NCBI GenBank assembly: GCA_030837425.1
Contig: JAUPLJ010000018.1
Coordinates: 1-9,880, forward strand
Length of the DNA stretch: 9,880 nucleotides
Origin: Patescibacteria group bacterium
GTDB taxonomy: Bacteria; Patescibacteriota; Minisyncoccia; Phycocordibacterales; UBA5272
Reading direction: 5' to 3'
Position 1 is the stretch's first letter. Every line of letters begins with the position of its first letter. The notes beneath the pieces are model-generated. The model ran no database searches, had not been told where the DNA came from, and saw only the letters and a program-made list of their open reading frames with translations. A program made the translations under genes and the position numbers. This document shows, one piece after another, positions 1 to 6,262 of this stretch.

Positions 1-788
1 ACATCTTGAGGAAGAAGATTTGATAATCTTTCGAGCTCAGAATCTACAAAGAATACTTTTTGTCCGATTTCTTGGTTTTTGACTACTATAATCCCTTTAA
101 CCGTGTATTCATTTGTTGTAGATCCTACAGTTATTCTTACTTTTGCTCCTGGCTCAACATTGCGAAGTAATGTAGGATCAATATCACTAGCTACAGAATA
201 TTTCTGTACCATATCTTTTCCAAGTAATACATACTTTGAAGCATCTTCTTTGTTTAACCAGCTTCCTTCTTTTATATTTTCAGAAAGACGTGTGACATTA
301 TTTTCTAATATTGGATCTATACCGTAAAAAGAAACATTTCTTTTATTAGCCAGATCATTCGATTTTAAAGTTTTCCAATTTGCTTCAATGGATCCACCAC
401 CTGAATATCTAGGCGAGTAACCAATGACATTGGTATCATTTTTAAGCAAGTCAATAATCGCAAAACTATTTAAAATAACATTTTTATTATCAAGTGGACT
501 TATTACTAAATCCCCAAGAGCTTTTTCACGAAAAGAAATTATACTTCCTTCTATTAGTCCAGACATTACTCCAGAAATTACAATTAGAGCAAGAAATGTC
601 GCTGTCATAACAGAAATTATAGCCAAGGTCATCATTTTATTTGATCTTTTTATAGCTTTTATAGCTAGGAAATATCCGACTTTTATTGATAATATGTTTT
701 TGTATAAGTACCAAAATAGTCGTACCAAAAAATATAAAGATAACCCAAGCAATATATATCCAATGAAAGAAAAAAATTGGCTTATCAT
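1..788 (-). CDS. FtsX/MacB-family ABC transporter permease, N-terminal part (cut by left edge)
   Basis: This is the first ~262 codons of a membrane permease; the C-terminus lies outside the window. The ATG at 788-786 begins MISQFFSFIGYILLGL. A first hydrophobic segment spans residues ~7-27. A second lies at ~52-74 just after AIKAIKRSNKMM, the position of TM1 in MacB/LolC/LolE permeases. After it comes a long extracytoplasmic region (ALGDLVISPLDNK, later YTVKGIIVV) that fits the MacB core (MacB_PCD-type) domain. The extra N-terminal helix before TM1 is a small departure from the usual layout. Family members work with a cytoplasmic ATPase and power export or surface remodelling rather than classic uptake. 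The start lies 11 nt downstream of the adaptor gene stop, so the two are probably co-transcribed. No ribosome-binding site is visible. The ATPase is not in the window and may lie further left. Family assignment is good; substrate unknown. Confidence 0.85.
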   Translation of the reverse strand, partial: MISQFFSFIGYILLGLSLYFLVRLFWYLYKNILSIKVGYFLAIKAIKRSNKMMTLAIISVMTATFLALIVISGVMSGLIEGSIISFREKALGDLVISPLDNKNVILNSFAIIDLLKNDTNVIGYSPRYSGGGSIEANWKTLKSNDLANKRNVSFYGIDPILENNVTRLSENIKEGSWLNKEDASKYVLLGKDMVQKYSVASDIDPTLLRNVEPGAKVRITVGSTTNEYTVKGIIVVKNQEIGQKVFFVDSELERLSNLLPQD

Positions 789-799
789 AATAATTTTAA

Positions 800-2461
800 T
801 TATTTTGTACTAATTTTATTAGATAATATCTCACTTCCGATAGGGTATAGGTTGTCAGAACCAGAAAGACCTGAAATAATTTCTATTTTTCCATCAGTAC
901 TTCTCATACCTAATATTACATTTCTAATTTCTATATTCTTATCATCTGTATTTGAGGTAGTGTCTTTTAATTTGTTTATATCTTTTATAACTTTTACTGT
1001 AGTATTTGTACCGTCTACTTTTATATATTTGGCTAAAATATAATTCGCATTATCTTTTTGCGCTGTCACAATATCTGCTGAACCATTCATTCCAGATCTT
1101 ATTCTTTCGTCTGTACTTGTAAAATCTATCTTTGCATAATAAGTAGAAACGTTTCCTTCATTTGTAGCTGCAGGATCCACTTCTGAGACTACACCAGGGA
1201 ATACTACACTATTTCCATAAGTATCTAAATAAACTTTTGCTTTATTCCCAGCTTTTACTTTTACAAGATCAACTTCTGATAATTTTATTTTTAATTCTAA
1301 ATTATTTAAAGAAATTACTTTTATAGCCGGTGTATTTGGAGAAGAAATCTCACCAAGATTTATATTTACAATCGTGACTGTTCCATCAAAGGGAGCAATT
1401 ATAAAATTCTTTGCATTAATACTTTGAGCTGATAAAAGATTTGCTTTTGCTTGACCAACTAAAGCTTCTAATGATTTTATTTTTTCTGGACTATTGCCTG
1501 CTTTTGTTTGAGCAAGCAGAGAGTTAGCTGAAGATAAAGCATTTCTATCAGATAATAGTTTTGATTTTAAAGTATTTATGTTTGAAAGAGTGTTTGATAT
1601 AGAATTTCTTGCAGAAGAAACAGAAGATCTATATTTATCTAGACCAGAATCAGCAATATGACATGATGAAGTAATTAATTTATGTATATCGTCAAGCATA
1701 TTTGATACTGATATTGTAGTGTTATAGACTTGTGCTCCAGCTTGATCAATTTGTGAATCAATATCTGGAGAAGACATAGAGAAAGAAGTAGCTAAATTAT
1801 TTAGTGTAACAATCTTAGTATCAAGAATACCTCTGTCTTTTTCTATCTGGCTTTGTAAAGATTGATTACAAGAATTAAAACTTAATCTATATGAAGAAGA
1901 ATTTAAAGTAAATAAATTACCAATTTGATTTCCTAAAATATCAGTAAGGTTTGTGTTAACACTACGAATCGTGTCAGAAACAGAATTGTAATCTGAATTA
2001 AGATTTGATTGTGCAGTATCAACTGAAACTTGTCTTACTGCTAAGTCTGTATCACTTGCACCATTCTTCGCATCTTGAAGATTTGCTTCTGCTGAATCAA
2101 GTTGTGCTTGAGAATTCAAGACTCCAGCATAATCAGTGTTACCAGAAAGAGAAGCTAAAACTTGCCCAGTATAAACCTTATCTCCTACCTTTACATTTAT
2201 GCTTTGAATTCTACCAGATTTTTCAAAAGCTAAAGAAGATTCTTGGTTTGGAGCAACAGATCCAGACACCGAAACGATTTCTTCAATATTACCAGATTCT
2301 AACCGACCAACTTCTATTTTTGTTTCCACATTCTTAAAAAAGAAAATTCCAAAAATTAAAACGATTAAAATTAGGGCAATCTTTTTAGGATGTTCTTTTA
2401 TAAAAGCCATAAATTTTGTTGGTTCTATATATTTTGAGTAAAAAAATTTAATTTGTGACAT
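800..2461 (-). CDS. HlyD/MacA-family membrane-fusion adaptor protein of an ABC exporter
   Basis: The 553-residue protein has a short cytoplasmic N-terminus, one membrane anchor (residues ~27-43, IALILIVLIFGIFFF), and a first lipoyl-like half around 51-107 (SGRIQSINVKVGDKVYTGQ). A long Ala/Ser/Asn/Gln-rich helical hairpin follows at ~112-350. The second lipoyl half is IIAPFDGTVTIVNINLGEIS (354-373), and a beta-barrel region runs ~385-470 (LELKIKLSEVDLVKVKAGNKA) before a membrane-proximal C-terminal domain. This is the HlyD/MacA order. The hairpin region is longer than in typical MacA and carries two cysteines, C198 and C267, that could form a disulphide. The partner is the permease directly downstream. 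In a single-membrane cell it cannot reach an outer-membrane channel, so a role like the Gram-positive YknX-type adaptors is the better guess. The start ATG at 2461 is the only good one before the anchor. Confidence 0.92.
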   Translation of the reverse strand: MSQIKFFYSKYIEPTKFMAFIKEHPKKIALILIVLIFGIFFFKNVETKIEVGRLESGNIEEIVSVSGSVAPNQESSLAFEKSGRIQSINVKVGDKVYTGQVLASLSGNTDYAGVLNSQAQLDSAEANLQDAKNGASDTDLAVRQVSVDTAQSNLNSDYNSVSDTIRSVNTNLTDILGNQIGNLFTLNSSSYRLSFNSCNQSLQSQIEKDRGILDTKIVTLNNLATSFSMSSPDIDSQIDQAGAQVYNTTISVSNMLDDIHKLITSSCHIADSGLDKYRSSVSSARNSISNTLSNINTLKSKLLSDRNALSSANSLLAQTKAGNSPEKIKSLEALVGQAKANLLSAQSINAKNFIIAPFDGTVTIVNINLGEISSPNTPAIKVISLNNLELKIKLSEVDLVKVKAGNKAKVYLDTYGNSVVFPGVVSEVDPAATNEGNVSTYYAKIDFTSTDERIRSGMNGSADIVTAQKDNANYILAKYIKVDGTNTTVKVIKDINKLKDTTSNTDDKNIEIRNVILGMRSTDGKIEIISGLSGSDNLYPIGSEILSNKISTK

Positions 2462-2487
2462 AGTTTTAATTTGACTTATTAGGATTT

Positions 2488-2496
2488 AATATATCA
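2488..2496 (-). promoter_or_regulatory. Candidate extended -10 promoter for the adaptor/permease operon
   Basis: Read on the minus strand, TG-A-TATATT forms an extended -10 box 26 nt before the ATG at 2461. It would start transcription near 2481 and give a ~20-nt leader. No convincing -35 is present. It lies in the 107-bp divergent gap shared with pgk. Confidence 0.45.
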
Positions 2497-2514
2497 TAAA
2501 AGTATTTTTAAAGC

Positions 2515-2544
2515 TTGTCGATATTTATGTTAAAATTCTATTAT
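2515..2544 (+). promoter_or_regulatory. Candidate pgk promoter (two overlapping possibilities)
   Basis: Two readings are possible. One is an extended -10, TG-T-TAAAAT at 2528-2536. The other is TTGTCG (2515-2520), 18 nt, then TATTAT (2539-2544). Both would start RNA between about 2543 and 2551, downstream of the TTG (2515) and ATG (2527) codons that could otherwise extend the pgk frame. Either reading therefore supports the ATG at 2569. Confidence 0.45.
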
Positions 2545-2568
2545 CAAAAAATAAAATTTATACAAAAT

Positions 2569-3669
2569 ATGAAAAAAATAATATTGAGACTCGACCTAAA
2601 TGTGCCGATAGATAGAAAACAGAATAAAATCTTAGAAACTGAAAGAATAGACGTGGTAATGGGGGAAATAAAAAATCTTTCAGTGAAGAATAATCTCATT
2701 ATCCTCTCTCATTTAGGAAAAGGGGAAAAGCAAGATTCTTTAGCCTTAGTCGAAAAATACATAAGAAGTAAATTAACTAAACAAGAAAACTCTAAAATTA
2801 CTATTCTAGAAAATACAAGATGGCAAAAAGGGGAGGCCGCTAAAGAGGGAGGGAAAGATTTCGTCGCGACATCAAAATATTTTGCAGAAATGGGGGATGA
2901 ATATATAGACGACGCTTTTGCGAGCATGCACAGAGCTCATGCTTCAATAGTCGGCATACCAAAAATATTTAAAAATGAAGGGAAGAAAATAGCATTAGGT
3001 GATCTAGTAAAGCTAGAAATAAAAAATCTAAATAAATCTTTAGCATTAGCTAATAATAAGAAAAATCAGACTATTCTAATACTTTCTGGAGCAAAGATCT
3101 CTACAAAGCTTCCTTTAATAGAAAAATTCTTAAAGAAAGATGCGAAAGTAGTAGTTGGTGGAGGAATTGCAAACCAAATACTTAAAGACATCTTAGGATT
3201 AAAGATTGGTGCTTCATTTATTGAAAAAAGCTTTATTTTAAAGCCTAAATTAAAGATTTATCTAAAAAAAGAAATAGAAAAGGGTAATCTAATCTTGCCT
3301 ATAGACGCGATACTTCAAAATAAAAAAGTAGAATCATTGGAAAATCTAAAAGCAAAAGATATTATTTCAGATATTGGCCCAGCAAGCCTAGCCTTATTAA
3401 AAAATAAAATGAAAAACTCTAAAAACATAATAATAAATGGGCCGCTTGGGATATATGAGAAAGGCTTCGTAGAAGGTACTTTGGTTTTGCTTAAAGAAAT
3501 AAAGAAAAGTAAAGCAAATATATTGATTGGAGGAGGAGATACTTTGGTTTTAACTAAGAAATTAAAAATGAAATCAGAAAAAAATATATTTATATCAACA
3601 GGGGGAGGAGCAATGCTTGATTTTTTAGTAAATGATGGGAAACTGCCTGGGATTTTGGCTATTAAATAG
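2569..3669 (+). CDS. pgk: Phosphoglycerate kinase (short, divergent)
   Basis: The enzyme transfers phosphate between 1,3-bisphosphoglycerate and ADP in glycolysis, in the cytoplasm. The protein is 366 residues, below the usual ~390-415. Visible landmarks: RLDLNVPI (7-14), SHLG (47-50), ENTRW (81-85, usually ENLRF), DDAFASMHRAHAS (114-126), SGAKISTK (173-180), VVVGGGIANQ (194-203), DIGPAS (268-273), INGPLGIYE (289-297), GGGDT (321-325), ISTGGGAMLDFL (342-353) and LPG (359-361). Catalytic and substrate-binding positions are mostly kept (R7, D9, N11, R26, H48, R84, R122, K176, K180). The usual Arg-Pro after SHLG is replaced by Lys-Gly, and WNGPMGVFE is changed to INGPLGIYE. The frame extends 18 codons upstream to a TTG, but family alignment, with the first strand beginning directly at MKKIILRLDLN, fixes the start here. 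The gene stands alone, divergent from the exporter operon. Confidence 0.95.
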   Translation: MKKIILRLDLNVPIDRKQNKILETERIDVVMGEIKNLSVKNNLIILSHLGKGEKQDSLALVEKYIRSKLTKQENSKITILENTRWQKGEAAKEGGKDFVATSKYFAEMGDEYIDDAFASMHRAHASIVGIPKIFKNEGKKIALGDLVKLEIKNLNKSLALANNKKNQTILILSGAKISTKLPLIEKFLKKDAKVVVGGGIANQILKDILGLKIGASFIEKSFILKPKLKIYLKKEIEKGNLILPIDAILQNKKVESLENLKAKDIISDIGPASLALLKNKMKNSKNIIINGPLGIYEKGFVEGTLVLLKEIKKSKANILIGGGDTLVLTKKLKMKSEKNIFISTGGGAMLDFLVNDGKLPGILAIK

Positions 3670-3678
3670 CTTTAAAAT

Positions 3679-3720
3679 AATTTTTCTTAACAAATTCCAT
3701 TTTTTGTAATTTTTTCTTAA
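3679..3720. repeat. Two direct repeats of AATTTTT(T)CTTAA, 30 bp apart
   Basis: AATTTTTCTTAA (3679-3690) and AATTTTTTCTTAA (3708-3720) lie in the gap between pgk and the small secreted-protein gene. Their 3' ends are 30 bp apart, about three helical turns, just upstream of the probable start of the next transcript. They could be an operator pair, or chance in AT-rich DNA. Confidence 0.4.
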
Positions 3721-3756
3721 TAGGGGTTGTAATATATCGTATACAGGGAGACAAAA

Positions 3757-3816
3757 ATGATAGAAAAGAAGGGGGATTTTATTAAAAACTTAATTAATCA
3801 TCTAAGTTCATTATAA
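3757..3816 (+). CDS. Possible 19-codon leader peptide ORF with a Shine-Dalgarno site
   Basis: A short frame encodes MIEKKGDFIKNLINHLSSL. Its ATG follows GGAG (3747-3750, within AGGGAG) at a spacing of 6 nt. That is the only well-placed ribosome-binding site in the window; the larger genes have none. The frame ends 12 nt before the ATG of the lysine-rich secreted protein, so the two would share an mRNA. TAATAT (3730-3735) and TATACA (3740-3745) are possible -10 boxes. It may be a true small gene, a regulatory upstream ORF that helps ribosomes reach the next start, or chance. Nothing in the peptide points to a known attenuator: there is no run of one amino acid. Confidence 0.4.
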   Translation: MIEKKGDFIKNLINHLSSL

Positions 3817-3828
3817 AAATAATAAAAT

Positions 3829-4077
3829 ATGCGAAAATATAGATCTCAAAGGATTCAAAAAACATTGATAGCTCTTTCTGGTGCCGCATTAGCCTCAACA
3901 ATGATGTTCACTAGCGCTCAAAATATTTCTAAAAGTGATAATTTTGCAAATGGTAATACTACCTATTATCAAACAAAAATAAATTCTCAATTACATAAAG
4001 CGGTGAAAGCAAAAAAGGAGGAGAAACACATCAAAAAGAAAAACAAAATCAAAAAGAAAGTAGAGGAATCACTTTAA
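3829..4077 (+). CDS. Small secreted lysine-rich protein, unknown function
   Basis: The 82-residue product is not recognised as a known family. Residues 1-11 are basic (MRKYRSQRIQK), 12-28 are hydrophobic and Ala/Ser-rich, and TSA-Q at 28-31 fits signal peptidase I cleavage. The mature ~52 residues begin polar (NISKSDNFANGN) and end in a strongly basic tail: 12 lysines between residues 57 and 77 (KAKKEEKHIKKKNKIKKK). The mature part has no cysteine and no second membrane segment, so it should be released or held by charge to the acidic cell surface or to nucleic acid. An in-frame TAA at 3823-3825 fixes the start at this ATG. It follows the 19-codon ORF and ends 4 nt before a strong terminator, so it closes its transcript. 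Confidence 0.7.
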   Translation: MRKYRSQRIQKTLIALSGAALASTMMFTSAQNISKSDNFANGNTTYYQTKINSQLHKAVKAKKEEKHIKKKNKIKKKVEESL

Positions 4078-4081
4078 AAAT

Positions 4082-4110
4082 AAAAACCATTCATTTTTTG
4101 AATGGTTTTT
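4082..4110 (+). terminator. Rho-independent terminator after the lysine-rich secreted protein
   Basis: A 12-bp perfect stem (AAAAACCATTCA at 4082-4093 with TGAATGGTTTTT at 4099-4110) encloses a TTTTT loop. The 3' arm ends in a T run. The A-tract on the 5' side means it could also work in reverse, but no gene ends toward it from the right. Confidence 0.88.
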
Positions 4111-4151
4111 ATTTCTGTGTGTATAACTTTTAAAAGAAAAGAAAATTATTT

Positions 4152-4160
4152 TGTTATAAT
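4152..4160 (+). promoter_or_regulatory. Perfect extended -10 promoter for the surface-protein operon
   Basis: TG-T-TATAAT matches the extended -10 consensus exactly. No -35 is apparent. Transcription would begin near 4167 and give an unusually long leader of ~156 nt containing the inverted-repeat element at 4219-4292. Confidence 0.65.
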
Positions 4161-4218
4161 TTAAATATGAATTGCCAAGTTGGGTCAATTTATTTTATTA
4201 ACGCTTTTAAAAACATTA

Positions 4219-4292
4219 CTCACCCCTAACCCCTCTCTAAATTTTTAAATAAAAATTTAGAGAGGGGTAGCTCCGATAGGAGCTGGGGAGAG
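4219..4292. repeat. Compact inverted-repeat element folding as a three-way junction
   Basis: Three stems account for almost every base. The outer stem pairs CTCACCCC (4219-4226) with GGGGAGAG (4285-4292), with one A-A mismatch. Inside it lies a perfect 17-bp hairpin (4230-4246 with 4251-4267, loop AAAT) and a 6-bp hairpin AGCTCC-GATA-GGAGCT (4269-4284). Its GC-rich CCCCT/AGGGG arms stand out against AT-rich surroundings. It looks like a dispersed REP/MITE-type palindromic repeat that has landed in the 5' leader of the next gene. Because of that position it would also be transcribed and fold as RNA. No other copy is visible in the window, so repeat status is inferred from form. Confidence 0.7.
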
Positions 4293-4322
4293 TTCAAAAA
4301 TAAAAAATTATTAAACATTATT

Positions 4323-5681
4323 ATGAAAAAATTAATCACAATTCTTTTGTCAGGATTTTTGATTGTAAGTTTTTCAAATGTAAATGCTGCAGTGACTTCT
4401 ACTAGTACCAAAACCAGTACTACGACAAAAAAGGCGAGTACTCAGGCCTCAGTCGTCGCAACAGTAAACATTTACAGTCCAAAAACTACAAAAATAAATG
4501 AAGGTGAATACTCTATATCTTTTGATATTTTTAACAGAGTAGGTATTCAATCTAATGTTCGCTATGGTGTGGAGCTTATAAATACAGAAAATTTTACTGT
4601 TGTAGACACAAGCTTGGCTAACGAATCTTTAACTCTTAAAGAAAAAGAAATTAAAAATCTAACTATTAATTACAAGATTCCTGGCTTTGTCTCTAATGGG
4701 ACCTACAAATTGGTAATAGTAGCGAAAAATCAAAATGGATTGCCTTTAGCGTATGTTCCAGCTGATTTAAATAAAGATTTTACTATTACCGTAAAGAATG
4801 GTTCTCAATACTTATCTATAGATAATTGTATGTTAACCGTTCTCAATGATGCTTCAAGTACAGCGAGATATAAGAGTGATCAGGGTGTAGATATCATGCC
4901 TAGCGAGAAGCTGATCGCTACTTGTGATGTCACAAATAAAGGAGTAGGAAGTGAAAAAAATATTAAATTACAATTAATAACTCATAAAATAGATAGTTTT
5001 GGAGATATTTTAAGCAATGACACATTGACTGAAATGGTCTCTGTAAAAGGGAATAGTACTCAGTCTGTCTCTTTCACTATACCTACCTTACAAAATCCAC
5101 AACTATATTCTGTAGACACATTTTTTGTAAATTCTAATGGACAAAAGATTTCTCCATCATACTCAATCCTATATTCTGTACACGGACCTTCAGCAACTAT
5201 CCAAAATTTGACCATGGACAAAGCTTCATATAAAAAAGGGGATGTAGCTAACTTAAAAGTCTTCTGGACAATAGGTGGCGGAGGAATAAGAATCTCTTCA
5301 AATAAAGATACTTATGTAATAAAAGCGGAAATAAAAGACTCTCTAAAAAATGTCTGTGGCGTCGCAGCAAAGACCACAAGTAATCCATCATTAGCTATAA
5401 ACAACACTCTATTTAATATAGCTATAACAAAAAACTGTATGCCAGCTGTGTCTACAGTTAGCATCTATGACGGCCGAGGCAATCTACTAGACAGTACAGA
5501 GATCAATTCACAAAACCCTGTAAGTGCTGTAAATATAAATGCCCACATTCCAAGTATTGCGAATATCAGTATGCTATTTAATGGGACTTATAGAAATTAT
5601 GCTGTAGTATTTATTGTAGTTCTCGTACTTATCGGCTATGGTATAGTTGCATTAAGGAAGAAAGATGAAGAAAATAAATAA
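4323..5681 (+). CDS. Secreted surface protein with C-terminal membrane anchor, unknown function
   Basis: The 452-residue product starts with a signal peptide (1-22, ending VNAA). A Thr/Ser/Lys low-complexity stretch follows (24-42, TSTSTKTSTTTKKAS), then beta-rich ectodomain segments at ~44-157, ~161-285 and ~290-405. A transmembrane helix (427-444, AVVFIVVLVLIGYGIVAL) and a short charged cytoplasmic tail (RKKDEENK) close the protein. The ectodomain resembles stacked Ig-like or CARDB-like folds, for example NKGVGSEKNIKLQL at 205-218, where such domains carry an N-x-G motif. Four cysteines sit as two close pairs, C169/C201 and C345/C372, likely disulphides. It should be displayed outside the single membrane by its C-terminal anchor. 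No Shine-Dalgarno is present. The next gene follows after 24 nt and is probably co-expressed. The fold guess is weak; topology is firm. Confidence 0.8.
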   Translation: MKKLITILLSGFLIVSFSNVNAAVTSTSTKTSTTTKKASTQASVVATVNIYSPKTTKINEGEYSISFDIFNRVGIQSNVRYGVELINTENFTVVDTSLANESLTLKEKEIKNLTINYKIPGFVSNGTYKLVIVAKNQNGLPLAYVPADLNKDFTITVKNGSQYLSIDNCMLTVLNDASSTARYKSDQGVDIMPSEKLIATCDVTNKGVGSEKNIKLQLITHKIDSFGDILSNDTLTEMVSVKGNSTQSVSFTIPTLQNPQLYSVDTFFVNSNGQKISPSYSILYSVHGPSATIQNLTMDKASYKKGDVANLKVFWTIGGGGIRISSNKDTYVIKAEIKDSLKNVCGVAAKTTSNPSLAINNTLFNIAITKNCMPAVSTVSIYDGRGNLLDSTEINSQNPVSAVNINAHIPSIANISMLFNGTYRNYAVVFIVVLVLIGYGIVALRKKDEENK

Positions 5682-5705
5682 TAATTAAAAATTAAAAACA
5701 AAAAT

Positions 5706-6260
5706 ATGAAAAAAATAAACATCTCAAAAATAATTTTAGTTTTAATTCCAGTGTTATTTATATTTTCTGGAGTTTCAAAAGCAGAGACATTTATAATAGA
5801 CACTTGTGATCCTGGTATAGGTAACACTGGGGGAGGATGTGGGAACTTAACAATCGTCACTCAAGTTTATCCTAGCTATAATATCTTATTAGGTGGTTAT
5901 GCAAGTAGTAGTATGTCTACATGGTATTCAGCTTATAATAGTGGTAGTAATTCATACGGACCATCTAATTCTGTAGCAAATAAACCTGTAACATATTACA
6001 TATCAAATTCTATGTCTGCCGTACCAGGGCCTTGGATGACTAACTACTATACTGTGAATAATACTTCTAATCCTTTATTTTTATACCCAGATGAAAATTC
6101 ATCTATCCCAGGAAGAAATCCCCGTATAAATATACCTAATAATCAAAGTTATCTAGGTAATTTTAATTACATAACGCAATTTGATAATTACAACAGTATG
6201 AGCCTTATCATGTCTATAACAGTAGAAAGTCCTCAAACACCTCAAATGTTTTCAAAATAA
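5706..6260 (+). CDS. Small secreted Ser/Asn/Tyr-rich protein, unknown function
   Basis: The 184-residue protein has a clear signal peptide: KK near the N-terminus, hydrophobic 9-22, and cleavage likely after SKA at 26. It has no membrane anchor, so it should be released or bound to another surface protein. The mature chain is rich in Ser, Asn, Tyr, Thr and Gly (SSSMSTWYSAYNSGSNSYG at 67-85) with few charges, and resembles extracellular beta-rich proteins. C34 and C45 flank a Gly-rich loop and may form a disulphide. It lies 24 nt after the anchored surface-protein gene, without its own promoter, so the pair may work together at the cell surface. No family is recognised. Its stop is 2 nt from the stop of the convergent exonuclease III gene. 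Confidence 0.75.
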   Translation: MKKINISKIILVLIPVLFIFSGVSKAETFIIDTCDPGIGNTGGGCGNLTIVTQVYPSYNILLGGYASSSMSTWYSAYNSGSNSYGPSNSVANKPVTYYISNSMSAVPGPWMTNYYTVNNTSNPLFLYPDENSSIPGRNPRINIPNNQSYLGNFNYITQFDNYNSMSLIMSITVESPQTPQMFSK

Positions 6261-6262
6261 AA

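Noticed and set aside
424..1043. Plus-strand open frames at 424-813 and 777-1043
   Set aside because: They are antisense to the permease and adaptor genes, which show clear family features; no independent coding signals.
2005..2337. Plus-strand open frame opposite the adaptor gene
   Set aside because: Low-complexity Leu/Gln-rich mirror of the adaptor's coiled hairpin; no initiation signals.
2515..2568. Upstream extension of pgk to a TTG (2515) or ATG (2527) start
   Set aside because: The extra 18 residues have no counterpart in phosphoglycerate kinases, and the probable promoter elements overlap them.
3690..3718. Weak hairpin ACAAA/TTTGT followed by T run as pgk terminator
   Set aside because: Only a 5-bp A/T-rich stem; it cannot be told from chance in this AT-rich gap.
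4226..4411. Minus-strand open frame across the three-way-junction element
   Set aside because: It spans the inverted repeat and the signal peptide region of the opposite gene; no promoter or family likeness.
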